A DNA stretch of 35,291 bases, taken from the NCBI GenBank assembly GCA_947459425.1, contig CANHDJ010000038.1, positions 1-35,291 of the forward strand, in the 5' to 3' direction. This document shows positions 24,724 through 31,979 of this stretch, piece by piece. Source of the stretch: Ignavibacteria bacterium (GTDB lineage Bacteria; Bacteroidota; Ignavibacteria; Kapaibacteriales; UBA4661). The notes below the pieces were generated by a model that saw only the letters and a list, made by a program, of their open reading frames with translations, had not been told where the DNA came from and did no database searches. A program made the translations under genes and the position numbers. Numbering within the stretch: position 1 is the stretch's first letter; every line of letters begins with the position of its first letter.

Positions 24724-25338
24724 ATGGCATACAGCGATTTCAGTTTTGCCGACTTGAAAAAATTCCACCTCCGTATCGTCAGTAACAACACGATGTTTGA
24801 GCAGGTGCAGCCTCTGTCGGCGGAAGATTGGCTCGTCAGAATGCTGGAACGAAGCGTTACGCGGGCGCAAGCAATCGGCACGGAAAAAGCTCGCTCGGAG
24901 TTTATTATTGCTCCGATTTTGCTGGAAACGCAGGTCATTGTTGGTGCTGAAAGACTTGCGCTGTTCTCCGGTACAGAATTTACGGTGGATGAAACGCAAG
25001 GATTAAAGGGACGTTGCGACTATATGTTTTGCTCATCAACCAACAGTTTTCAAATTGAAGCGCCCATCCTCGCGGTTGTCGAGGCAAAGACCGATAATAT
25101 CAATGCCGCTCTGCCCCAGTGTATCGCAGAACTCCTCGCTTCGCAAATTTTTAATGAGCGTGAAGGCGTGAGTATTCCTGAGCTTTACGGCGTTGTAACA
25201 ACAGGCTCTCTCTGGCGCTTCCTTCGTTTGAAGGCATTGACGGTCGAAGTGGAAGAGCGTGACCGCTCTGTTTCTGACTTGGAGGAACTGCTCGGAATAC
25301 TTGTCTCCATTACTCGTGTGGGTTCTGCTTCCGCTTGA
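24724..25338 (+). CDS. PD-(D/E)XK nuclease-like protein (HsdR-N-like)
   Basis: The 204-residue protein shows a compact nuclease core. Glu59 lies on a helix (EKARSEFIIAPILLE), followed by GRCDYMF with Asp99 and AVVEAKTDN with Glu120 and Lys122. A helix ALPQCIAELLASQIFN then carries Gln132, which matches the motif order seen at the N-terminus of type I restriction R subunits. It ends with LYGVVTTGSLWRFLRL, a strand typical of this group. There is no helicase domain, so it is a stand-alone nuclease-fold protein, common in this phylum but without an established role. It follows the other nuclease-like gene by 20 bases and precedes mutS2 by 63 bases. Confidence 0.65.
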   Translation: MAYSDFSFADLKKFHLRIVSNNTMFEQVQPLSAEDWLVRMLERSVTRAQAIGTEKARSEFIIAPILLETQVIVGAERLALFSGTEFTVDETQGLKGRCDYMFCSSTNSFQIEAPILAVVEAKTDNINAALPQCIAELLASQIFNEREGVSIPELYGVVTTGSLWRFLRLKALTVEVEERDRSVSDLEELLGILVSITRVGSASA

Positions 25339-25401
25339 TTCGGAGAAATCGGCGGAATACAGCACATCAAAACGAAAATAATCAAAACCATCAAAAACCG
25401 C

Positions 25402-28023
25402 ATGAATACTACTCTCACAGACACCCTCGAAGAATCCGTTCTCGCCGCTCAAACGCTTGACAGCGATCTAGCGGAGCGCTCTTTGGAAGAACTTGAATTT
25501 CCCAAAGTGCTGGAGCGACTTGCTGATATGGCATGGTCGGACGAAGGGCGCGAAATCCTGCTCGACCTTCGCCCAAACCCCAATTTGCCAGAACTCCGCG
25601 CAGAACTTGAGCGCGTGTACGAACTCGTCCGCCTTGTCAATATGGGTGAGCAGATGCCCTTGGAGGGCTTTGCTGATATTCGCCCCGCACTGCACAAATC
25701 ACGCATTGCGGGGGCATTTTTGACTCCGCCCGAACTGCTTGCCGTGCGAGATGTAATGCGCTCTTCACGCCTTACTCGCAGTTTTTTCAATACGCGGCGC
25801 GAGACCTTTCCCACAATGGCGGAATTTTGCGCTCCTCTGCACGAAAATCGTCTTTTGGAAAAGCATATCGCCGACGCGATTGACGACACGGGCAATGTGA
25901 AAGATACCGCCTCGCTTGATTTAGCGCGGATTCGCCGCGAAATTATTGACACTTCCAACAAGCTCCGAAGCCGTTTGCAGAAGATTTTGAAAAAAGTAAT
26001 TGAGGATGATGTTGCGCAGGAAGAATTTATCACCCAGCGCGACGGACGCTTTGTGCTGCCGATGAAAACCGAGTATAAACGCCATATTCCGGGTATTATT
26101 CACAGTGTTTCGCAGACGGGTTCGACAGTTTTTGTCGAGCCAGCCGAGACGTTTGACATGAACAACGAACTTTCGCTTTTGCACAACGAAGAACGGCGTG
26201 AAATTGAACGGATTTTGACCACGCTCACGGGCGAACTTGCCGAAGATGCGGAGGAATTTTTACGCTCGGTTGGTATTCTCGCCAGCATGGATGCTGCCTT
26301 GGCGAAAGCCCGCTATGCGATTGAATTCGATGGCATGAAGCCGGAAATCACCGATGAAAACGTGCTTGTGCTTTCCAACGTCCGTAATCCCGTGCTTCTG
26401 CACAACATCAAGCGCGAGAAACCGCATAAAAACGGATCTTCCGCAGAGCGCAGCATGAAAAGCATCATCCCGCTTTCGATTGAGTTCGATGGCACTGAAG
26501 CCATTGGCGCAAGCAGTAATGCGGTCTTTGGGCATTTAATTTCGGGACCCAATGCCGGCGGAAAAACCGTTGCTATGAAAAGCATCGGGCTGAATATCGC
26601 TATGGCGCTGTCAGGAATTTTCCCGTGCGGATACTGCAAAACCAACTTCCGCGAGGTTTTCTCAGCCATTGGCGACAATCAATCCATCGAAAACGACATG
26701 AGTACGTTCTCGTCACAGATTTCGCGGTTGAAGGAAATTTTGATGAATGCTTCCGACAGCTCGTTGATTTTGGTGGACGAAATCTGCTCCGGCACTGACC
26801 CGCAGGAAGGTTCGGCGCTGGCGGTGGGCATTTTGGAAGGCTTGCTGGCACGAAAAGCATTTTTCGTCGTAACAACGCACCAATCCTCGCTGAAAAGCTA
26901 TGCGCTCACGCAAAACGGCATTATGAACGCGAGTATGGAATTTAACACCGACAAACTTGAGCCGACGTACAAGTTTTTATCGGGTGTTCCGGGCAATAGC
27001 TATGCTTTTGCTTTGGCCCGAAACATCGGTTTGCCACCGCGTGTGATGGAAAAGGCGCAAGAATACTTGGGCGATAAGCATAGTACGCTGGAAGAAAGCA
27101 TTGAGGTTATCCAGCAATACCGCCGCGAAGCAGAAAAATTGCGGCGCGAGAGTGAAGATGTGAAGCGCCGTGCGGAGCTTCGCAAAACAGAATATGATCA
27201 AAAATTTGCAGACTTCAAACTCAAGTACAACGATTTAATGCGCCTTGCAAAGGACGAAGCTGCACAAATTGTCGCTAACGCCAATAAACTCGTCGAAAAC
27301 ACCATCCGCGACCTGCGCGAAGCCGCAAAAGAAGAACTCGAAATCACGAAGCGTGCATTAGTCATTAGTCATTCGTCATTAGCCATTGGTCATTCGTCAA
27401 ACGACAACAAGAATGCTCCAATGAGCAATCAACCAATGACTAGTGACCAATCAACCAATGACCAATACACCAAGACCCTTGCCGATGTGCGCCGTGAGTT
27501 TGAGGCGGAAAAGAATAAAATACAAACTACCGCCGAAAAGCAAGCAAGAAAGCCATTGGTGGAGGAGCCGGACGAATTGGAAGAAGGCGACACCGTTACA
27601 ATGGAAGATTTTGCGACACCGGGCGTGATTGTGGCACTCGACCGCGAGGCTGGGAGCGCTGTTGTGGAGTTTGATGCGGTGAAATTCCGCACCACGCTTG
27701 CGAATTTGAAACGTGCCGGAGCGAAGCAAATTAAACAAGCGAAAAAGCCGATTGCGACAGGTGTTGGGGTGAATTTTGACGCAAAAACAGAGATTGATTT
27801 GCGCGGAATGTATTCCGATGAAGCCATCAAAACCGTCGAACAGGCGATTGCATCTGCTCTCACGGGCAATGTTCATGCACTGCGCATTATTCACGGAAAA
27901 GGCACAGGCGCGTTGCGTCAAGCCGTGCAGCAGCATTTACAGCACCATCCCGCCGTGAAATCGTTCCGTAATGGGCTTTTGACCGAAGGCGGCGCGGGCG
28001 TGACGATGGTGGAATTATTGTAG
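25402..28023 (+). CDS. mutS2: Endonuclease MutS2
   Basis: The 873-residue protein is MutS2, a MutS-like ATPase with a C-terminal Smr nuclease domain. It acts on branched or collided nucleic acids and in some bacteria on stalled ribosomes. Features are the N-terminal core (LEELEFPKVLERLADMAWSD), the clamp and lever helices, the Walker A GPNAGGKT (about 382-389), DNQSIENDMSTFSSQISRL, and Walker B LILVDEICSGTDPQEGSA followed by TTHQSSLK. A coiled coil (about 560-650) and the Smr domain come next, with LDLR-equivalent IDLRGMYSDEA and HGKGTGALR. It is longer than usual because residues 652-691 are an insertion encoded by short tandem repeats (27355-27474) in the linker before the Smr region. Confidence 0.95.
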   Translation: MNTTLTDTLEESVLAAQTLDSDLAERSLEELEFPKVLERLADMAWSDEGREILLDLRPNPNLPELRAELERVYELVRLVNMGEQMPLEGFADIRPALHKSRIAGAFLTPPELLAVRDVMRSSRLTRSFFNTRRETFPTMAEFCAPLHENRLLEKHIADAIDDTGNVKDTASLDLARIRREIIDTSNKLRSRLQKILKKVIEDDVAQEEFITQRDGRFVLPMKTEYKRHIPGIIHSVSQTGSTVFVEPAETFDMNNELSLLHNEERREIERILTTLTGELAEDAEEFLRSVGILASMDAALAKARYAIEFDGMKPEITDENVLVLSNVRNPVLLHNIKREKPHKNGSSAERSMKSIIPLSIEFDGTEAIGASSNAVFGHLISGPNAGGKTVAMKSIGLNIAMALSGIFPCGYCKTNFREVFSAIGDNQSIENDMSTFSSQISRLKEILMNASDSSLILVDEICSGTDPQEGSALAVGILEGLLARKAFFVVTTHQSSLKSYALTQNGIMNASMEFNTDKLEPTYKFLSGVPGNSYAFALARNIGLPPRVMEKAQEYLGDKHSTLEESIEVIQQYRREAEKLRRESEDVKRRAELRKTEYDQKFADFKLKYNDLMRLAKDEAAQIVANANKLVENTIRDLREAAKEELEITKRALVISHSSLAIGHSSNDNKNAPMSNQPMTSDQSTNDQYTKTLADVRREFEAEKNKIQTTAEKQARKPLVEEPDELEEGDTVTMEDFATPGVIVALDREAGSAVVEFDAVKFRTTLANLKRAGAKQIKQAKKPIATGVGVNFDAKTEIDLRGMYSDEAIKTVEQAIASALTGNVHALRIIHGKGTGALRQAVQQHLQHHPAVKSFRNGLLTEGGAGVTMVELL
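27355..27474 (+). repeat. In-frame heptad repeat insertion inside mutS2
   Basis: From 27355 the plus strand reads six consecutive heptads of the CATTAGT type, such as CATTAGT CATTAGT CATTCGT. A short spacer follows, then several reverse-oriented CAATGAC/CAATCAA units ending at about 27474. The two halves are inverted relative to each other and could fold into a hairpin. The whole block stays in frame with mutS2 and codes for a Ser/Asn/Gln-rich stretch. The same heptad family fills the susC-susD spacer. Confidence 0.8.
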
Positions 28024-28054
28024 GATGACGGCACGATTTCTGAAAGTGTGAACC

Positions 28055-28867
28055 ATGAAACATGAAAAAGCAGACCAGCGCCCGATTCTATCGGACATTC
28101 AAGCCTACAGAGTTGAGCCAATCGGCATAATTTCTACACGCTTTCAGCAAAAATACGACGCGCCACACCAAAGTAATCAAGCAATCAAGGAACAAGCCAC
28201 AAGTAATCAAGCAACAGATAACAAGCAATCAAGCGACCGATCTGCAATCATCCATCTTCTTCCGCATCAAAATTTTGAACAGTCACTTGCCGATGTGCAA
28301 GGTTTTGAGCGGGTTTGGCTTGTGTACGTTTTTCATGAAAATCTTCGAGAAGGGCAAACGCACTGGAAACCAAAAGTGCTGCCTCCGCGAGGGCGTGTCA
28401 AGCGGGGCGTATTTGCTACTCGTGCGCCATACCGACCGAACCCGCTTGGTATCTCGGTTGTGCGTGTGCTTTCTGTGCAAGGCTTAGTGCTGCGTGTGGG
28501 CGATTGCGATTTGCTGGACGGAACACCGATTTTGGATATTAAGCCTTATATCCCGCTTTACGACTCGTTTCCAGACTCGCGCACGGGCTGGGTGGAGGAA
28601 CTTGACGACCAGCCGTTTACGTGTAAATTTTCCCCCGAAGCCTCTTTGGAACTTGCGTTGGTGGCAAATGAACATCCCACATTAGAAGAAACCTTGCGTC
28701 GTGTGCTGGCGCTCGACCCATTCCCGCATCCGTACAGGCGTATCCGCCCACTTGATGCCGACAAGGGTTTGTACGAATATGCCTACAAAACATGGCGTAT
28801 TTCCTATTGCATTGACCAAGAACGCCGCCATATCCTTATCACATCGTTGGTCAATGCGGCTAAATGA
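28055..28867 (+). CDS. trmO: tRNA (N6-threonylcarbamoyladenosine(37)-N6)-methyltransferase TrmO
   Basis: The 270-residue protein belongs to the TrmO (TsaA, YaeB) family, which uses S-adenosylmethionine to methylate the t6A base at position 37 of threonine tRNAs. Signature blocks are VEPIGIISTRFQQKYDAP, GFERVWLVYVFH, VFATRAPYRPNPLGISVVRV, LRVGDCDLLDGTPILDIKPY and a C-terminal domain with YRIRPLDADK-like and WRISYCIDQERRHILI segments. An in-frame insertion of about 22 residues rich in Gln, Asn and Ser lies after DAP, encoded by repeats at 28171-28236. Homologues have only a short loop there. It follows mutS2 by 31 bases. Confidence 0.93.
   Translation: MKHEKADQRPILSDIQAYRVEPIGIISTRFQQKYDAPHQSNQAIKEQATSNQATDNKQSSDRSAIIHLLPHQNFEQSLADVQGFERVWLVYVFHENLREGQTHWKPKVLPPRGRVKRGVFATRAPYRPNPLGISVVRVLSVQGLVLRVGDCDLLDGTPILDIKPYIPLYDSFPDSRTGWVEELDDQPFTCKFSPEASLELALVANEHPTLEETLRRVLALDPFPHPYRRIRPLDADKGLYEYAYKTWRISYCIDQERRHILITSLVNAAK
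28171..28236 (+). repeat. Direct repeats encoding an insertion in TrmO
   Basis: AAGTAATCAAGCAA occurs twice, at 28171-28184 and 28201-28214, exactly 30 bases apart. Shorter AAGCAATCAAG-type copies occur near 28178 and 28223. The stretch reads through in frame and encodes Ser-Asn-Gln-Ala-type residues. The unit differs from the heptads in mutS2 but shares the CAATCAA core. Confidence 0.7.
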
Positions 28868-28877
28868 CGTATATTTG
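28847..28877 (+). promoter_or_regulatory. Promoter of the GroES-like gene
   Basis: TTG (28847-28849) and TATATTTG (28870-28877) lie 20 bases apart and match the Bacteroidota promoter pattern TTTG-N19-21-TAnnTTTG. The upstream element lies inside the end of trmO, and the -7 element is 33 bases before the ATG at 28911. This gives the GroES-like gene, and possibly the genes after it, a separate promoter. Confidence 0.6.
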
Positions 28878-28910
28878 CCCACGCTCTTTTTTCCATTTCA
28901 CGATATTTTT

Positions 28911-29288
28911 ATGCTGGATTTAGAACTCAATATTGCCGAACAGCTTATTGTCGTCGGCGACCGCGTCCTAATTCAACCGCGCACCCAAGAAGGCGAAACG
29001 AAGGCTGGTCTTATCTTGCCGCCCGGTGTGGAAGGGCAGGACGATGCTTCAAGCGGTTATGTTATCAAGGTTGGTCCGGGCTATGCTGTGCCGAAGTCGG
29101 ACGATGCCGAGCCTTGGCAAAGCAAAGACGAGCAGGTGAAGTACATCCCATTGCAAGCCCGGATGGGCGATTTGGCGATTTACTTGAAAAAATACGCCAT
29201 CGAATTGCGCTTCAATGACCGTAAATACGTCGTTGTGCCGCATAATGCGATTTTGCTCTTGCACCGCGACGAAGGGCTTTTTAACTAA
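28911..29288 (+). CDS. GroES-like co-chaperonin family protein
   Basis: The 125-residue protein has the GroES (Cpn10) fold signature near the N-terminus, VVGDRVLIQPRTQEGETKAGLILPP, followed by GYVIKVGPGYAVP and late strands YAIELRFNDRKYVVVPHNAILLL. It is longer than typical GroES (about 95 residues), with an extra segment around DAEPWQSKDEQVKYIPLQARMGDLAIYL. The mobile loop that contacts GroEL reads EGETKAGLILPP rather than the usual xTxxGGIxLP. No groEL gene is adjacent. It is therefore probably a second, divergent co-chaperone, not the main one. The start is the ATG at 28911 rather than an upstream frame that overlaps trmO, because the family begins here and the promoter lies just before. 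Confidence 0.8.
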   Translation: MLDLELNIAEQLIVVGDRVLIQPRTQEGETKAGLILPPGVEGQDDASSGYVIKVGPGYAVPKSDDAEPWQSKDEQVKYIPLQARMGDLAIYLKKYAIELRFNDRKYVVVPHNAILLLHRDEGLFN

Positions 29289-29340
29289 AAAATTATTGTT
29301 TTGTAACCTTGGACTGACAATCCTTTTTCTTGTTATATCT

Positions 29341-29760
29341 ATGACACAAAAAATTCACGAATCTCATGCCGATGTTCTTCAAAACATTGAAGCCATGATC
29401 GTTACCTGTTATCGCCTTCATCCTCAAATGACGGACTACTCCGTTGATGATGCTTATACGGCACTTGTCAATATCTATAAAGCAAAACTCAATAATCAGT
29501 CGCCACCAGCACCCCGTACAAAAGACCCTCTTGCTTTGGAGCTTATTGAGCAAATAGAGAGTGTCTGTCAGTGGCGTATGAATCAAGGAAGGAAACCAGA
29601 AATACCGTTAAACTTTATTGAGCATACAGGAGTAGTAACGGCTGAAATTATTCTTCGTTGTTTTAAATACTTGCAGAACTCACGGAAAACTTGGACGGAC
29701 CAGAATGGTCGTCAAGGGTATTTGAAGTATGCAACGGGATTTATTTCACCACTATCATAA
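29341..29760 (+). CDS. Unknown protein, first gene of the ATPase-TOPRIM run
   Basis: I do not recognise this 139-residue protein. It is soluble, with no signal or membrane segment, and is mainly helical. Visible blocks are ESHADVLQNIEAMIVTCYRL, YSVDDAYTALVNIYKAKLN, a Pro-rich turn NQSPPAPRTKDP, LALELIEQIESVCQWRMN, TGVVTAEIILRCFKYLQNSR, and an aromatic end TDQNGRQGYLKYATGFISPL. The start is set at the ATG at 29341. The frame also extends upstream into the GroES-like gene, but without a better start. It ends seven bases before the ATPase start, so the two are almost certainly co-translated. This placement suggests a partner role in the same system. Confidence 0.7.
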   Translation: MTQKIHESHADVLQNIEAMIVTCYRLHPQMTDYSVDDAYTALVNIYKAKLNNQSPPAPRTKDPLALELIEQIESVCQWRMNQGRKPEIPLNFIEHTGVVTAEIILRCFKYLQNSRKTWTDQNGRQGYLKYATGFISPLS

Positions 29761-29767
29761 TCGCTCT

Positions 29768-30805
29768 ATGGCACACCTCACCTCGTTCACCGTCGAAAAT
29801 TTCAAACGCTTCGAGCATTTTGAAATGCAGAATATCGGGCAGTTTAACCTCATTGTTGGCGATAATAATGTGGGGAAGACGAGTGTTTTGGAGGCGTTGT
29901 TGGTGGATGAGAATAGCGACATTGTTCAAGCAAGATTTCTCAAAGTCTTGACAGAATTTCGTAACCTGCAAAAGATTACGGAACCCTATTGGCATTTTTT
30001 TATCAACCGCGCAACCTTGCTCACAGAGCGCTTGCCAACGAAATTTACGCTTGGTCAGACTGAAGGGACAACAATTATTGCGACCGGACCGATTGAAAGT
30101 GGTTACAAATGGTTTGTTAATGGTGAGCATACGAATGTTTTGTCGCTTGAAAATACCGTAAAGATGAAGTATAATGGTGTTTTTCGTTATGACGGTACGA
30201 ATAGTGTTCATGTGCCGCTTGTGCCTTTTGCGCAAGCATACAGCAATGTTCTGGCAAATATCTATTCGGCATATTTTCAACGTGATGAGGGCAAAGATGC
30301 TGAGTTAATGAAGACCTTAGCAATTATGATTCCCCAGATAAAAAAAATAGATGTTGATAATGCGACTTCCACCGATGCGGTGCTGTACATCGGTCAGCAT
30401 GGGCAGAGAAGCACGATGCCGCTTGCGATGATGGGCGATGGCACGATTCGTTTGGTTCGTATTGCATTTGAACTAGAATTGCACAAAGGTAAGCGACTGA
30501 TGATCGACGAGATTGACGCAGGTTTGCACTTTTCACATTTGCGCAATTTTTGGAGAAAAATCATTCTTGGCGCAACCCTGAACGACATTCAAATTTTTGC
30601 GACTTCGCACAACTGGGAATGTTTAGAAGTCTTCAAAGAAGTGCTGGAAGAGCCGGAAATGCTGGCGTTTCAGGACAAAGCACGGTGTTTTACGTTGATT
30701 GACAGCCCCGTTACGAAGCGTGTGGAAGCGGTTTGCAGCACCTTTGAGCAATTTGAAACTGCCATAGAAAATGGAACTGAATTGCGTGGAGGGGCGGTTG
30801 TATGA
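29768..30805 (+). CDS. AAA/ABC-type ATPase of the OLD/PARIS (AAA_15/AAA_21) class
   Basis: The 345-residue protein is an SMC-like ATPase. FTVENFKRFEHF begins the N-terminal strand typical of RecF/OLD-type proteins, Walker A is GDNNVGKT (31-38), the signature region is MMGDGTIRL (221-229), Walker B is LMIDEIDAGLH (244-254), and an H-loop ATSHN lies near 279-282. The middle is variable and has no coiled coil. I start at the ATG at 29768 because the fold begins there; a longer start upstream overlaps the preceding gene. The stop overlaps the start of the next gene by ATGA. In known OLD and PARIS systems such ATPases sense phage proteins and control a TOPRIM nuclease. This is an inference from domain pairing only. 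Confidence 0.85.
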   Translation: MAHLTSFTVENFKRFEHFEMQNIGQFNLIVGDNNVGKTSVLEALLVDENSDIVQARFLKVLTEFRNLQKITEPYWHFFINRATLLTERLPTKFTLGQTEGTTIIATGPIESGYKWFVNGEHTNVLSLENTVKMKYNGVFRYDGTNSVHVPLVPFAQAYSNVLANIYSAYFQRDEGKDAELMKTLAIMIPQIKKIDVDNATSTDAVLYIGQHGQRSTMPLAMMGDGTIRLVRIAFELELHKGKRLMIDEIDAGLHFSHLRNFWRKIILGATLNDIQIFATSHNWECLEVFKEVLEEPEMLAFQDKARCFTLIDSPVTKRVEAVCSTFEQFETAIENGTELRGGAVV

Positions 30806-31473
30806 GGTCTGCAGCGTTATTTGTTGAAGGTATTGCCGATGTGAAATTTTTTCAAGATTTTGTGCAATATCATTTCGGACAGACCTTGCAAGAAGGTCAA
30901 CACATTGTCAAATGCTCAGGGAATGGTGGACTCGCCGCGCAAACCAACAAATTCACACAGTTCGCGTTGCAAGGTCTGACAAACTGCATTATTTTCGACG
31001 CGGACAGCGAAGAACAAGAAACGGATTTTGCCGGAACAAAAGACCGCATTGCCAAAGAATTAGCCAGCATTACCGAGACGATACACGCCGAACGCCCTGA
31101 TTTGCCTGTGCAATTTGATGTATTCTTGCTCCCAAACAACTACGACAACGGTGATTTGGAAACCTTGTTGGAACGCATCATTAATCCTGCAAACCAGCCC
31201 CTGCTTGATTGTTGGGATACGTACGAACAGTGCATTTTAATGCAACAAAAGCGCATACCGCAGACATTGAGCGTTCCGATTCGGAAAAGCAAAATATACA
31301 GCTACATGGAGATTTTACACGGCACATCAAACAAAGAACGTGAGCAAGCAAAAGAGAAAAACCGCGATTATGCCAAACAGGAAGATTGGCTGCTGAACCA
31401 TCCCGAAACGCAGAAACTCCACGCTTTTCTTGCTCATTATTTCTCCTCCACACTCAATCAAAGTACACCATGA
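30802..31473 (+). CDS. TOPRIM-domain protein (DUF3226-like), likely nuclease
   Basis: The 223-residue protein carries a TOPRIM fold. Glu9 in ALFVEGIADVKFF is the first acidic residue, and IIFDADSEE provides the DxD pair (Asp66, Asp68). FDVFLLPNN (about 105-113) and GDLETLLERI match the DUF3226 family as I recall it. TOPRIM domains cut or join DNA or RNA with a metal ion. The ATPase upstream shares an ATGA overlap with it, and its own stop TGA overlaps the ATG of the next gene at 31470, so all three are translationally linked. The pair resembles a split OLD nuclease or the AriA/AriB pair of PARIS, but the exact class is not established. Confidence 0.8.
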   Translation: MRSAALFVEGIADVKFFQDFVQYHFGQTLQEGQHIVKCSGNGGLAAQTNKFTQFALQGLTNCIIFDADSEEQETDFAGTKDRIAKELASITETIHAERPDLPVQFDVFLLPNNYDNGDLETLLERIINPANQPLLDCWDTYEQCILMQQKRIPQTLSVPIRKSKIYSYMEILHGTSNKEREQAKEKNRDYAKQEDWLLNHPETQKLHAFLAHYFSSTLNQSTP

Positions 31474-31970
31474 TTCTCGACCTCGACGCAATCCCCTTTT
31501 TCCTCGACAAAGACGCAACCGACGATGATTATTCGCTTTTCAGTGGCGAATATTCTTCCGGTAGCTCAGGAATTATGCGCTTTGAAGACAATGCGCTTGT
31601 TTTGGAATTCGTTACCGCCCTAAGCGAATATTCCATCACCAGTTTTAAACAATCCCGCACTGATGTTGAAACCCGCATCATTCCTTTGCATTTGATACAA
31701 TCTATCGAATGCAAACGTTGGAAAATGCGCAACAATACGGGCGATTGGAAACACATCTGGAATCCGAAAATGATTATCACGACCAAAAGCCTGAAAGTGC
31801 TGGAAAATATTCCCTCGGCACGGGGAAATGAGCTTATGCTGACCTTGGAAGCGCGAGGGCTGCAAAATGCCCGCGCTTTTGCCGTGCAAGTGGTGGCGCT
31901 GCTGGCAGAGGAGCGTTTGCAGCGCATAGAATCCGGCACGGCGCAAAAGAATTTGCCACCCACGACTTGA
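31470..31970 (+). CDS. Unknown protein coupled to the TOPRIM gene
   Basis: The 166-residue protein is not recognised. It has no signal or membrane segment. The N-terminus is acidic (LDKDATDDDYSLFSGEYSSG), then beta-rich stretches follow: GIMRFEDNALVLEFVTALSE, RIIPLHLIQSIECKRWK, PKMIITTKSLKVLENIP and NELMLTLEARG. It ends with a helix (ARAFAVQVVALLAEERLQRI). The order of seven or so strands and a closing helix is reminiscent of a PH-like domain, but this is a weak structural guess. The ATG overlaps the TGA of the TOPRIM gene (ATGA), so translation is coupled. The next gene begins nine bases after its stop. Confidence 0.7.
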   Translation: MILDLDAIPFFLDKDATDDDYSLFSGEYSSGSSGIMRFEDNALVLEFVTALSEYSITSFKQSRTDVETRIIPLHLIQSIECKRWKMRNNTGDWKHIWNPKMIITTKSLKVLENIPSARGNELMLTLEARGLQNARAFAVQVVALLAEERLQRIESGTAQKNLPPTT

Positions 31971-31979
31971 GAAGTGCCT

